Shown in pieces: positions 46,061-58,204 of a stretch of DNA of 64,000 nucleotides (positions are counted from its first letter, which is position 1; each line of letters opens with the position of its first letter). The notes beneath the pieces were generated by a model. The model did no database searches, was not told the origin of the DNA, and worked only from the letters and a program-made list of their open reading frames with translations. The position numbers and the translations under genes were made by a program. The stretch spans positions 4,103,446 to 4,167,445 of the forward strand of contig CM068325.1 of assembly GCA_034766995.1 (NCBI GenBank), written 5' to 3'. Source of the stretch: Acanthacorydalis orientalis. Taxonomy: Eukaryota; Arthropoda; Insecta; Megaloptera; Corydalidae.

Positions 46061-47380
46061 ACTTATGACAAAGATGTTATATTTCAGAAATCGAGGTTTT
46101 ACTCTATCGATTTTCGGATTCCAGCAAAATCTTTTTGTTCTGGGGAACCCTTACTGGAAGTACTGACTGTATTTTTCTTAAAAAAAAAATAATAATCCCA
46201 ACATAAAACTTCTATCAAGTTTTTCTCAAACAATCGACGGCTCTTATTCGGAAAAAATCTCTACAAGAACTTGTCTGAAAGAGTCGACTTCCACGAGACG
46301 GTCCTGTTTTTTTTTAAAAAAGGAAAAATCAGCCAGACTTGTACACGACCTGAAATCGTCCGGGATCGATCGCTTACACACTGTATAAGGGTTCCGCGCC
46401 GGCAACTTCATCCCGATCCGATTCCTACAAATGAAACTTTATTGTTTTCTTGTTGCCGGTTTTCACTTATCCGCTTTTCCGATACCGGACAATGATTAAA
46501 AAAGTTCCGACCCGGCGCGACTTTAACTACTGTTTATTAAAAGTTCGTCGCGCGCCGTCCGTTTATTTATTTATTTATTTTTTTCTCTTCCGGCCCGATC
46601 TTCGTTCCGATATCGACTGATCCGCGTTCGCGTCTCGCCGACGATAATTCGTTCGGTCTGTCGGTCGACGTGCGAGAACACGGACAGGAGGGGGAAAAAA
46701 AACCGTCGTGAAAATAATTATTCGGATGACTTATAATTAACAGCTAATTGCCGGGACGCGCGAACATGAATAGATAGCGCGGCGTCGACGACGTCTCCCG
46801 AGCGCCGCCTTTTATCGTTCCGGTTTGTTTCCGGAATGCACAAGAAAACGACGGGATATCAGCCGATGAACGTCGGATGCGCTCGCATGAATACACGACG
46901 CATGATTGATGAGCGCGCCGTGTTACTCTCAAACGTTCTGGTATTTCTGATTAACGTGCGGACAGTTATTTATGGAACAATAATATATAACCGGAACGGG
47001 TGCGGGTGGGAGACCGGGAACACAATACTCGGATCGGTCGGCGTTTGCTGCGGCGGTACTTCAACGGGAACGGTGCGAGTCTTTCCCGAAGAACGGTTCC
47101 TAAAGTCTAATCTATTTTTCAGTCGATCTGGTCGTCCGAATCGATAAAGGAATATTTAAGTAAATATCACGGCTGTGAATCTGGCTGGAAACATCCCGAA
47201 AAAAATCACAGTACAGACGAACTGTTTTTCTATACAAATAAACATTTTCCACGCAGAAATCTTATTGATAAATAATTATTATTTCATTCTAAACCACTCG
47301 TTCCTAAATACTACAAAGTCCTTAAAGAAATGACCGGAAAAAAGTGAGCCTTATCCGTACATTTGAATAGCTTGTAAGGG
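46060..47380. other. gene-free, possible regulatory DNA
   Basis: 46700-47000 is non-repetitive, with homeodomain-type words (ATAATTATTCGG, ATAATTAACAGCTAATTG) beside a CpG-rich patch. A 103-codon frame at 46836-47147 has no recognisable feature. Confidence 0.35.
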
Positions 47381-47389
47381 AAGTTTGAC

Positions 47390-48090
47390 TCACGGTTATG
47401 GGAGTGGCTGTCAATTAAAAAAATTTCGAAAAAAATATATTTTATAGAGAATTTAACCCCCTTTCGAAAGGTATGTAAATTTTTGAAGATCGACTTAAAA
47501 TAAGTTGAGATATTTGGAAAAAACGCGAGGTGTGTGTTTCGTGCCTGTTCGAAAATCAGTCCTGTTTTTAAACTATCATCCCGGACTTGTCTATCTTTTT
47601 AAAATTTTGAAAAAAATATATGTTATAGAGAATTTAACGCCCTTTCGAACGATATATAAAATTATGAGTTTAAGTTAAAAAACAGATTAGATATTTGTAA
47701 AAAACAGACGAGCCAGCCAGCTATCAGCCAGTTTTCTTATCAGCTTTTTTTGAAAATCATCAATCTTTTTAAACTATCGTCGCTGAAACGTTTGTCAGTT
47801 CGAAAATTCAAAAAACAATTATTCTATAGAAAACTTGACGCTTTTTCGAACGATACATAGATTTTTTAAAATGAAATTCAGTTCAATCGAGATATTTATG
47901 GCGATATATACTTTTCCTTGTATGAAAATCAGTTCTGTTTGTGAATTACAATTATAGGCCTGTTTGTTTTTATAAAATTATGAGAAAAATACATCTTATA
48001 GAGAATTGAAGTGCTGTTTCGAACAATCTATAAGTTTATGGATTTAAGTCAACAATTTAATGAGATATTTGCAAGGAAACCGACGAGATT
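47390..48090 (-). repeat. main ~184 bp family, minus orientation
   Basis: Four copies read on the + strand as GAAAAAAATATATTTTATAG AGAATTTAACSCCCTTTCGAA, near 47428, 47605, 47815 and 47985. Confidence 0.88.
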
Positions 48091-48434
48091 AGTGAGATTT
48101 ATAGAGATTCTCCCACAATTACACTTAAATAGATTGACTAACGTATGAAGTTAATCATATTTTCAAATATCAAACCCCACGACTCAATTCTTAAGTGACT
48201 CATGCGACGTGTCTCTTCACAAGACTTGAAAAAACATCCCTCGAACGGCGAAACCGGTCGACCGATCTATCATAAACGATCATTAACTTGATAACCGGAT
48301 AAACAGATAGACGAGAATACAACAATCGTACAGAACAGTCCCGTCTCACTGTGTGCGTCTTCTCCGTCGTCGTCGTCGGGCGTCACTGCCTACCGGCTGC
48401 TCGTGTGTACACAAAACGACCCCTTCGCGACACA

Positions 48435-48515
48435 ACACAGCATTTTATTATTAATTATCGGCTGACGTGTTTCGATTAATTAATTCATTAACTAATTGGC
48501 ATCGGATATTCGTTG
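48435..48515. promoter_or_regulatory. dense homeodomain-site cluster
   Basis: Within 80 bases: ATTATTAATTATCGG, GATTAATTAATTCATTAACT and AACTAATTGGCATC. These are five or more TAAT/ATTA cores in a patch without tandem repeats. Motif-based only. Confidence 0.35.
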
Positions 48516-48939
48516 TAAACGAGACACGGACTGAAACGGAATCTAGACAGAGACGGCGCACGCACGTCTCCAGTATGTAAAATCCGTCCTATCGATCCAG
48601 GGGGTTTTCTTGAAGAGTTCGAGGACGGATTCGAAGCGAGTTTATTGAATCATCACTCAGATGTGAACAATCCGAAATGTGATTCTCAGAAACGATGCTT
48701 TTTTTTCAAACACGACCTACACAAGGTTGGCCAATCCTGATTAAACATAACTAGACCTGATTATAAATGACCGGACCTGATCTAATCTATCAGATACCTG
48801 AAGAAACTCTCTTTTAACTTCAGAACGACCAATTACCTCGAATTCACCTGACCTGAAATAATTACAAAGCTTCTATCTAAAATCCGATAGTTTTCAATCA
48901 TCTCCTCGAACTTGTATCCTTCAATATCTCTGCTGATTT

Positions 48940-50420
48940 TAATCCGAATTAAAAATATTTATATATGTTTCGAAACTGTGTTAAATTCTGTATATTGTGT
49001 ATTTTTTGATCGGTTTTTCGAAAAATAAACAGGCCCGTAATCAAAGTTTTAATCACAGTATTGATTTTCAGAAAGAGACGATTTTTCAATTGGTTAGAAA
49101 TACACGTCAGGCCCTTTGTGCAAATACCTCAATTATTTATGAGACAAATTCAAAATATGTGCATATTTTCTGAAAGGGTGTTGAATTTTTTATGAATTAG
49201 AATTTTTTCAGAATTTTTGAAAAATAAACAAGCCTGCAGTTGTTGTTCCAAAAAGAGTTGTCGATTTTTCGACATCTGTGAAATACACTTAATGAGTTTT
49301 CTTCAAATACTTTCACTAATTAGAACTTTACTTTAAAACATGTATATACTGTTGAAAAGAGAATTAAATTGTCTATAAGATATATTTTTTTCAAAATTTT
49401 TGAAGAACGAACAGGCCTGTACTTAGAGTTTTAATCAGGGTATTGATTTTCAGAAAGAACTGATTTTTCGATAGGTTAGAAATACACATCATGGGTTTAA
49501 TGGAAATGTCTCGTTTAATCAGGACACTAATTTACAACATATACATATCGTTTGAAAAGGCGTTAAGTTTTCTATATGATGCAATTTTTTCATAATTTTT
49601 GAAAAGCAAACAACTCCACGTTCTCCGTTTCAAAAACAGTATTGATTTTCCGACATGTTAGGAACACACATCATGGGTTTAATGCAAATGTCTCGTTTGA
49701 TCAGGACACAAATTTACAACATATATATATCACTTGAAAGGGCGTTAAGTTTTCTATAAGGAACAATTTGTTTAATAATTTTTGAAAACCAAACAAGTCT
49801 ACGTTTTTCGTTTCAACAGTATTGATTTTCCGATACGCGTGAAATACACATGAAGTGTTTTCTTTTCAAATATATTAACTAATTAGAATCTTACTTTAAA
49901 ACTTATATACACTGTCGAAAAGGGAATTAAATTACCTATAAGGTACATGTTTTTAATTTTTTTTTAAAAAAAATAAGCAGCACTTTTCAGAGTTGTAAAC
50001 ACTGTGTTGATTTTTGAAAAGAGCTGATTTTTCGATTCGTTAGAAATGCATTTCAGAAATGTTGTGCGAATATCTTATTCAATTAGAGAACGGATTTAAA
50101 ATATGCATAAATTATTTAAAATATGTATAAATTATTTAGAAGAGCGTTAAGTTTTCCATATGATACCTTTTTACAGATTTATTTCAAAAGACAGGTCCGT
50201 AATCACGGTTTAAAGAACAGAACCAATTCTTAGATTCTACCGATTTTCCGACACGCACAAAACGCACGTCACTGGGTTTCCTGCGAATATATCTCTATTA
50301 ATTTCCAATAAAAGCTCAAATTCTTACATACCGTTCTAAAGAATATAAAATTTTCTACAACAGATATTTTTTTCATAATCTTAGAACCGGAAATACGTCC
50401 GTGATCTCGGAATCTTTCCA
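48940..50420 (+). repeat. main ~184 bp tandem array
   Basis: Eight copies. Typical words are GAAAGGGTGTTGAATTTTTT, CGTTTGAAAAGGCGTTAAGT, TTTTCTATATGATGC, AAATAAACAGGCCYGTA, ATTGATTTTCAGAAAGA and AAATACACWTCAT. Neighbouring copies at 49.4-49.8 kb are very similar. Confidence 0.9.
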
Positions 50421-51163
50421 CACAAACGATTCTTTCTGGAAAAAACCGAAACGAAAAACGGTTCGCCGGTCACATTCATTTCCCGGTCCTGTGTTCGACT
50501 CTTTATCGGGAAAATCCACGATTCAATCGATTAAAGTGTTCGTTTGACATGACCGTTCGACAAGAGTGTATAATTAGGGTTGAACAAAAACGGGAGTGGT
50601 ATCTGGGTCTCGATTCGTTTCGACGATTTCGACCTGTCCGATTTTTCTCGCCGGTCGGCCGTAGTAGAACTCACAAGTTTAAACCGTGTACGATTAATAC
50701 GTCGAGACTCGAGACCGCGACCCGCCGATTCCGACTATTAATACTGATAAGTGGGCGAACGGGATGCGAACGTCTGTTCGATCGTTAAAAGGATTCACCG
50801 AACGAATGTCTGGATGACTGGCTCGATAGACCGGGACAGACGTGTTTTCGTTTCGAATCGCTCCGTCCGTCTCTCGCTCACACACACACACGCATCCCAC
50901 TCACACACACACACACACACAGTGTGTATACAGAGATAAGTGGATGTACACATTGTGCTCGTCTTAAATGAAATTCAATTTATATAAATTATATAAGGTC
51001 TGAAGGTAAACTGTACAATGGAGCTTTTTTCATCCCGGAGCTCGCAGCTTTTTTTCTTCAGTTACGAATTTAGATTAATATCGTTACGAAATATGTTCTC
51101 TGTGTGTACAAACGGTTTTTATACACAGCTTCTCTCTCCCGCTCTCCCGCTCTCTCACTCCCG

Positions 51164-51204
<41 letters not shown>

Positions 51205-51640
51205 AGTATCTGCTAACAGTAATTCAATATTTACAATTTGATTTTAATTGAAAAATATAGAATTGAAATAAAGTGAAAACAGGTCGATATGTAGACGACT
51301 CGTGAACGAATGGATGGTGCAGACGGACGGGGTTGGGGATGGGCGCGAGTCGATACCGACTATTCTTGCGACCGGCGCTTCCTTGAAGATCGGTCCGGGT
51401 GGAATGGAAGATCGAGCGGTGTTCTATTAGGAGGTGTGTGCAGTGATCTTAAGCGTTTTCTTCGATCTGACGTCTCAGATAATTACAATCTTTGCGCACG
51501 GTTCGACACGGCGTTCGGTTCTCTACAGAAAACGTTTTTTTTATAAAATTATCGTTCAGTGAATGGACCTACAGTAGTGGTTTAAGAAGACAGATGATTT
51601 TTAATAATCGTTGGTGTACAAAGAAGTGTTATATTTTCAC
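50420..51640. other. gene-free
   Basis: (CA)n at 50879-50922, (CTCC)n near 51126-51150 and (TA)n at 51167-51203. No supported exon. Confidence 0.45.
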
Positions 51641-51654
51641 TTAACATGTATATC

Positions 51655-52345
51655 AGGCTTTGCAAATCGAATAATTCGTATGAATGTTTGAGTAGAAGGT
51701 CTGTGCTTAATGGAAAAAAATCGTAGAGGTCAGGGTTGGAATCCAAGTCGAGTAATTCGTATGAATATGCGAGTACAAGGCCTGTGCTTCATGAAAAAAA
51801 TCTACTGGGTCAGGGTTGAAATCCAAGTCGAGTAATTAGTATGAATTTCTAAGCAGAAGGTCTGTGCTACAAGGAAAAAATTTAGAGGTAAGGGTTGGAA
51901 TGCAAGTCGAATAATTAGTATGAATTTCTTAGCAGAAGGCCCGTGTTTCAAGGAAAAAATCGTATAGGTTAGGGCTAGAATCCAAGTCGAGTAATTCGTA
52001 TGAATTATTCAAGTACAAGGCCTGTGCTTCATGAAAAAAAATCTAAAGGGTCAGGGTTGAAATCCAAGTCTAGTAATTCGCATGAATATCCAAGTACAAG
52101 GCCTGTGCTTTATGAAATAAAAATCTACTGGGTCAGGGTTGAAATCCAAGTCGAATAATTAGTATGAATTTCTAATGCGAAGGTCTGTACTTAAAGGAAA
52201 AAAATCAAAAGGGACAGGGTTGAAATCCAAGTCGAGTAATTCGCATGAATGTCCGAGCAGAAGACCTTTGTCTTCAGGAAAAAAATTGTAGGGGTTAGGG
52301 TTGTAATCCAAATCGACTAACTCGTTGAATGTCCAAGTGGGAGAT
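51655..52345 (+). repeat. 80 bp minisatellite, about nine copies
   Basis: TAATTCGTATGAAT (or TAATTAGTATGAAT) starts at 51672, 51753, 51833, 51912, 51992, 52074, 52156, 52237 and 52317, a spacing of 79-82 bases. Each unit has AGTACAAGGCCTGTGCTTCA, a run of seven or so A, then GGGTCAGGGTTGAAATCCAA. The unit is not a multiple of three, and frames close in most copies. Confidence 0.95.
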
Positions 52346-52349
52346 GTGG

Positions 52350-52947
52350 GCTTCAAGGGAAATAATGTTCAAAGCTCCAGCATGCATTCCAGTCAATCTT
52401 CCATCCGAACATCGATCTCGATATCCCGAACGGCAAGGAACCACCGCGGTAAACTCCACAAATCCGGTCCGCGCGTCCCCGAAGATCACCGCCCTCTATC
52501 CTCGTTCTGACATTTCGGTCGCGAACGAAAAAATAATAACAAAAAAACAGGAACAAACATTTTCCGCGCTTATCTCTCGTCCCGCCGTTATCTCCTGTTC
52601 GGAGGATAGCGCGCGCGTCCGGACCGTCATGGAACGTCGGATCGCGGATACCCGACGATATCGGTCCTTATCCCGACGGTCGCGCGTTCGACACGATCGG
52701 TCCGGCCGTCGCTTCGAACGCGCGGTCAGTCGGATCGACGATACGTGCGATCGAGCCGCCGCCGCTCGAACCGACCGGCCGCCACCCTTGTGTACAATAT
52801 AAATCAAATCCATCAATAACGCCATCCGGCCGCTTTCTCACGGCCCGACGTACAGAAATATTGCCTCTGAGGCCGAACAGACGTCGGTTTCATTACCGTC
52901 GCACGTGAGTTCGAAATTAAAAACCACAAATAAATTAATACATACAG

Positions 52948-52994
<47 letters not shown>

Positions 52995-53430
52995 CACGTT
53001 TCGATTTTCTGCAATATAGCAGCAGCCAATAATGTTTTCTCATTGTGCGAGCCATTATTTATCGTCCCTCTGTGTGTCGGGTGCGTTGTTTAAGAGGTGA
53101 AAGTATGAAAACGAGTTCTCGCTGCAGGAGATTTCATTGTTTGCTTTCTTTATGCGCGCACACACTTTCATATGGGACACCTGTAGTTTCGATTGTGTGT
53201 GACAGAGAGACGTACACGCGCACACACACACAAACGAATATAATTGGAAACGTATGACAGATGGTACATTTATGAGACGTGTTTGTATGTAAATTTATAG
53301 TTTGGACGGGCGACGTACAGGATGATACGGAAAAAACGAGACAGGTCCGTGCGTAGAACTGCTTTCGGGCAGAATTCGATCGTGCAAAATGTGAACGGCA
53401 CTGCGGTGACCGCGAACGGATCTTTCGGGC
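52350..53430. other. gene-free, GC-rich island at 52450-52800
   Basis: CpG-rich island, then (TA)n at 52952-52986 and (CA)n near 53217-53230. The open frames are not supported by splice sites or motifs. Confidence 0.45.
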
Positions 53431-53439
53431 CGATCCTGT

Positions 53440-54430
53440 CGAATTGAGAACGATAGAAGTCTCTGCGACTCGAATAGACGGACTTCGGTAGCTTTTCGAA
53501 TTCTCCCGGATCGAAATTTAAATGCTAGAAGGAATATATTGACGATATCTATACGAAATAAAAATAATAAAATGTTGATGGAAGCCGTAGAGGCTACAAA
53601 CAAATATTTCAGTTATCGATTCTCAAACGATAGAAGTCTCTGCGACTCGAACAGAGACTCTGCTTTAACTTTTAAATATCTCTAAAATTGATTTTCAAGT
53701 GCTCGAGGCTATAGATTGAGGATGTCTGCTCGAAAATAAAATAATAAGAATAAAATGAAAGAATAAAAATAAAACAATAAGAAATTAATAAGAACTGTAA
53801 AGCTTATGAATGAATATTTCAGGCATAAATACCGGATTTTCAAACGATAGAAGTCTCTGGACTTGAAGTGAATGCGAATGTGGTTAATATTCAAGATGAA
53901 ATTTGTGATTCTCAAAGGACTAAGGACTCTGTGTTCCAAGTGAACAGTTTGGTAGCTTATAATTTTCTTCAGAATCGACATTTAAGGCATCGAAGCTCTG
54001 AGACTCGGCCTTGTTGGATTTTCAATCGGTTTCCGGTTGAAATGAAAATGAATAAGTGTCGCGAAATCGACGAATGGGTCTTTAAGTCGATATTTTTTAT
54101 TTTTTTTTTGATAAACACAATTCGTTTTTAACAGAATTCGAATCTAAACAAAGCGGTTAAATGAAATAAAGCCGGGGAATAAGTCTCTCTATATGGTTCT
54201 TGGAGATTTCTGAGAAGAATTCAAGTCTTTGGAATTCAAACAGAGACTTGAATATCCTGAACGTGTGACTGCGAATTACTTTCATGATTTTTAAAGTACG
54301 AACCGAAGATCAAAAGGACGTTAGAACGGTTTTCATTCGGAATAAAAACCGAGAAATACAACCGAGCTGAGAAACAAGTCTCTGAAAGTTCGGGAACGAA
54401 TTTAAGACTACGAAGCTCGGGCAGACGCCT
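53440..54430 (+). repeat. ~180-215 bp tandem repeat, four to five copies
   Basis: CGATAGAAGTCTCTGCGACT lies at 53451 and 53629, and a diverged copy is at 53845. Shared words are TTTCAGNNATNNATTNTCAAACGATAG and GCTNGAGGCTATAGATTGAGG. More diverged units follow around 54190 and 54380. Confidence 0.75.
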
Positions 54431-55090
54431 TCGTTTCTTGTAGAAGTCGTCATAAACAAAATTCTAAGAAGAAAGCATCCCGTTTCTAAACCAAGTGCCG
54501 CCTGTTGATCTCGTCTAATCTGACAGACGGAATCGTCGACGTATCCAATCGATCGAGCGACCCCCCTGTAAAAAGAGTATTCGACACGGATTTGTCGAAG
54601 AGTGAGGAAAGGGCCGGATGTAAGCACCGAACGAATTAGGAAATGATTTTCTGTGTACGCACAGACACGTCGATCTGTGCGTGCGCGCGTGTGTGTGCGT
54701 ATTCATGTGTGTGCGTGTGAACGTCGGATCGGTTGCCGCACCGCAGATTCGCAGATAAGGGATGAGCGGATCGAGTGGCGCGCGCGGATAATGCGAGGAT
54801 CGCGTCTTATCGACGTGCGATCTGCGTAGGAATGCGTGTGCTCGAGATCGGCGGCCGAAGACGGCGACCGATTTGATCTGCGACGGTGGCGCGAATTGAT
54901 AACGTGTCGAACCCGTTGTCTCCCGTGTACGAAATACACGCACACACTGTATGATATCTGATCGAACGCGCTGTATTTGTTCGGACGAACGACACTCCGG
55001 CACGCAACCGTTCCCTAATTAGCGACGGATGAAGAGGTTCGCTCGTTCGTTTCTCCTGTCGTTGCTTGAAAGCTCGAGCCTGTCTTCAAG
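54430..55090. other. gene-free, GC-rich
   Basis: A (TG)n/(GCGT)n stretch near 54680-54720. No supported exon. Confidence 0.45.
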
Positions 55091-55094
55091 CTCT

Positions 55095-55760
55095 GAGTTC
55101 GACGTTCTATTTATACAAATTGGTAAAATTAGAGTCTAATTTCGACCTAGAAATATTTTTTCAAGACGTAGAAGAAAGTCCAGCTTGTTCATTTATCAGA
55201 ATTTTTAAAGTTAGAGCTAGTTTTCCATCTCTACGATTTTATATTGCATGTAGAACTGAAAGACTGGGTTCTATTTATATAAATTTCTAAAATTAGAGTC
55301 TAATTTCTACCTAAAAATTTTTTTCAAGACAGAAAAGAAAGTCCAGCTTGTTTATTTATCAGAACTTGTAAAGTTAGAGCTTGTTTTCAGCCCCTACGAT
55401 TTTATATTGCGTGTAAAACTGAAAGAATGTGTTCCATTTATATAATTTTCTAAAAGTAGAATCTAATTTCGACCTAAAACAATTTTTTCAAGGCAGGGAA
55501 GAAAGGCCAGCTTGTTAATTTATCAGAACTTGTAAAGTTAGAGCACATTTTCAATTTCTACGATTTTATTTTCTGTGTAAAACTGAAACACTGGATTTCT
55601 GTTCATACGAATTTCTACGATTTCCAATCTGAAACGTTTTTTCTAGACATAAATGAGAGCCAGTTTGTTTATCTATCAGAATTAGGAAACTAGCTGCCTG
55701 TTTTCGACCTCGACGGTTTTATTTTCCAGTTGAACTCGAGGAGCTCGTCTGTATTTATAA
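55095..55760 (+). repeat. ~163 bp tandem repeat, four copies
   Basis: CAGCTTGTTYATTTATCAGA starts at 55181, 55344, 55508 and (CAGTTTGTTTATCTATCAGA) 55661. Each copy has AAATTAGAGTCTAATTTCGA and a CTACGATTTTATATTGCRTG-like block. Confidence 0.9.
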
Positions 55761-55769
55761 GAATTTCGA

Positions 55770-56545
55770 CAGCTGTACTCTTTATTAACAAACAATCGAT
55801 ACAGCTTTTTCCCTAACACCGACGGCACTCATCCCTCTCTCCCGTACTGACTTTATAACGAAACGATCGACGTGTGTACACCGGAAGATAAGTTCCATAA
55901 AACGATCGAAACTGAAACGAGTCAGAAATGGATAAACGGCCGTGTACCGGGATCCGTCTCGGTCTATCCGTCCATCTATTTATTTATTTACACACAGGTT
56001 TCGATAACGGGACCGTTTCACACGACGGACCGGACAATGGGCTCCGTGAACCGATTCGAAAGACATGCAAAACGCGACGTACAATGGTCGACCGACGGAC
56101 CGGCCGTCCCCCGTTCAGACGGTCCATTATCGGCGGCTCGCACTTCTTCGACTGAATCTCGCATCGCGGGTAACACCGACCTTCGAGGCACAATCGCGAC
56201 AGTGCACGTATGTGTGAGTGTGTGTGTGTGTGTCACAACGACCGACGACCACCCTCGACCGCCGACACCCCGACGACGCGCACATCTTTCAGACATGGTA
56301 TTCGTCGTTGCGTCACGTCGTACCATCGACGCAGACGATCCTTCCTTAAGATGACACCATATGGTAGGTTATGTAACACACACATTATATGTATATATGT
56401 ATATATATATATATATATATACATAAAACTATTGTTGTGAAAGAGCGTCAGTTTCCCTTTTTCATGCTTACATAATGGCTCGAGTAATGGGCCATCATAA
56501 TGGCGGGCCATTGTTGTGATGATATCGTTTCTGATACACTGCACC

Positions 56546-56599
<54 letters not shown>

Positions 56600-56960
56600 G
56601 TATTGTGTGTGTGAGCGCGCGTTCGGTTCCTGGCCGGAAGACTTTGAAAGAAATGATAAATGAGTTGTCTCGCGCCGAACGAAAAAAGGATTGAAAATGA
56701 AGTTTTCGGTTAGCTTGAAGGGTCCGTGATCGACCGGTCGTCGGTTTGTACTCTTCGGCGAGTGATTTGTTATGTGATTTCTGTGAATAGATGTTTGAAA
56801 ATAGACCGGCGGCGTGCACGTCGACGTTTTCGGTTTTTTCTGTCTCTCGTTCCTGTTCGAATTCCGATTGAGTGCGAGACGATAAGTATGTTTATTATTA
56901 ACATATGTGGAAGGATTTCTAAAGACTGTCGTCGTCAATTTTCGAACAGTGCGATGATGA
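55770..56960. other. gene-free
   Basis: (TG)n near 56215-56232, (TA)n at 56396-56421 and 56549-56594. CATAATGGCTCGAGTAATGG and CCATCATAATGGCGGGCCAT form a small local repeat near 56470-56515. No supported exon. Confidence 0.45.
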
Positions 56961-57049
56961 TTAAGGCTCAGGATCTGAAACGTACGGTTTGGTCGATTGG
57001 AAACGTTTCCGGAATCGATTTTCAAGCACTGGAGGGTGTAAAACGAGGT

Positions 57050-57330
57050 CGAGGCATATCTTCGAACAGTTTGCGTGGAATAGAAATAGAAAAAGTAAAA
57101 AGCGAGGACTGTAGATTCGAGGGATGATATTTCAGTTATAGATTTTTAGATTTTCAGAAAATGGAAGCATTTAAGTTCGAAAAATAAGCTTTGGTTGGTT
57201 ATAAATCTTTCTGGATTCGATTTTCAAACACTTTAAGCTTTAAGTTCAAGCTAGAGAACATTTTCAGAGAACGTGTGTGGAATAGAAATAGAAAAAGTAA
57301 AAAGCAAGGACTGTAGATTTCTTTCAACCG
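57050..57330 (+). repeat. ~202 bp direct repeat pair
   Basis: GTGGAATAGAAATAGAAAAA followed by GTAAAAAGCRAGGACTGTAG occurs near 57074 and 57276. Flanking words partly match, so one full unit of about 200 bases is duplicated. Confidence 0.85.
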
Positions 57331-58200
57331 AAATGAACTTCTATTCGACTCGAGCTTTCGACCACCGCATGTTTCAATCATCCGCATCTTCCTGCCAATC
57401 AGATTTTTCCATTCGTTTCGAATTCCAGCTGATTGAGGAACGATTACTGACATATTGTTGGTCGATTCGTCGACAGAGAAAAACACAAGCTCCGACATCT
57501 GTTATAAAAGATATCAGACTATCGATTTAATTCGCGTCGATCGATTCCCGCAGGAACGTAACGCGATCTGTAAACAAACGGAGCGAGAGCCGACAGGAGG
57601 TACGACCGAACCTCCGCACCGATAATAACACGATAAGGAAATTTAATTCGGAACGATGTTATGAAAAATACGGCACGGGGCGCGAACGAAAAAAAAAAAA
57701 AAACGCGCACGGCGACGACGACGGCCGGGATGGGACGGGGACGCGCGCGTTCGTCGTCGCATCGTCGGTCGATCCGCTCGGATCCGGGCGGAGCGAGCGA
57801 GACGGAGCGACGCGGCACACGCCGGTGCGTTTTTTATTTCCGGTCGCGGACGGGGGGCCGGGAGACGGGCGGGCCGAGCACACCCGCGCCAATTTACTTC
57901 TAAATCACATTGACCGTAACGCAATTTGAAAACTTTGTGCCGGAGTCGGCCGCCGGACCGACGTTAAAGTTTCACAGGTCGTCGTGGCGTGCAGGTGACA
58001 CGCCGTCGTTCGAATCTCGGGTGTACGGCGTGCGCGCGAAACGGGAACGTCGATCCGCAATACGGATTCACTCCGATAATCGTCGGATCGTTCGGAATCG
58101 CCGTCTTTTTCAATGTTTTGGAACGTGTTGACGCGTTGTACAGGGTCGTCGTTCGAGATATATGGATACCATTCATCAAAACCGTGTTTAAACCGTTCCA
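57330..58200. other. gene-free, GC-rich island 57540-58050
   Basis: CpG-rich with an A-run at about 57690-57704. Arg-rich frames on both strands are compositional. Confidence 0.45.
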
Positions 58201-58204
58201 GAGT

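Noticed and set aside
51655..52345. CRISPR-like look of the evenly spaced 80 bp repeats
   Set aside because: The whole unit is repeated without unique spacers, and the DNA is clearly eukaryotic.
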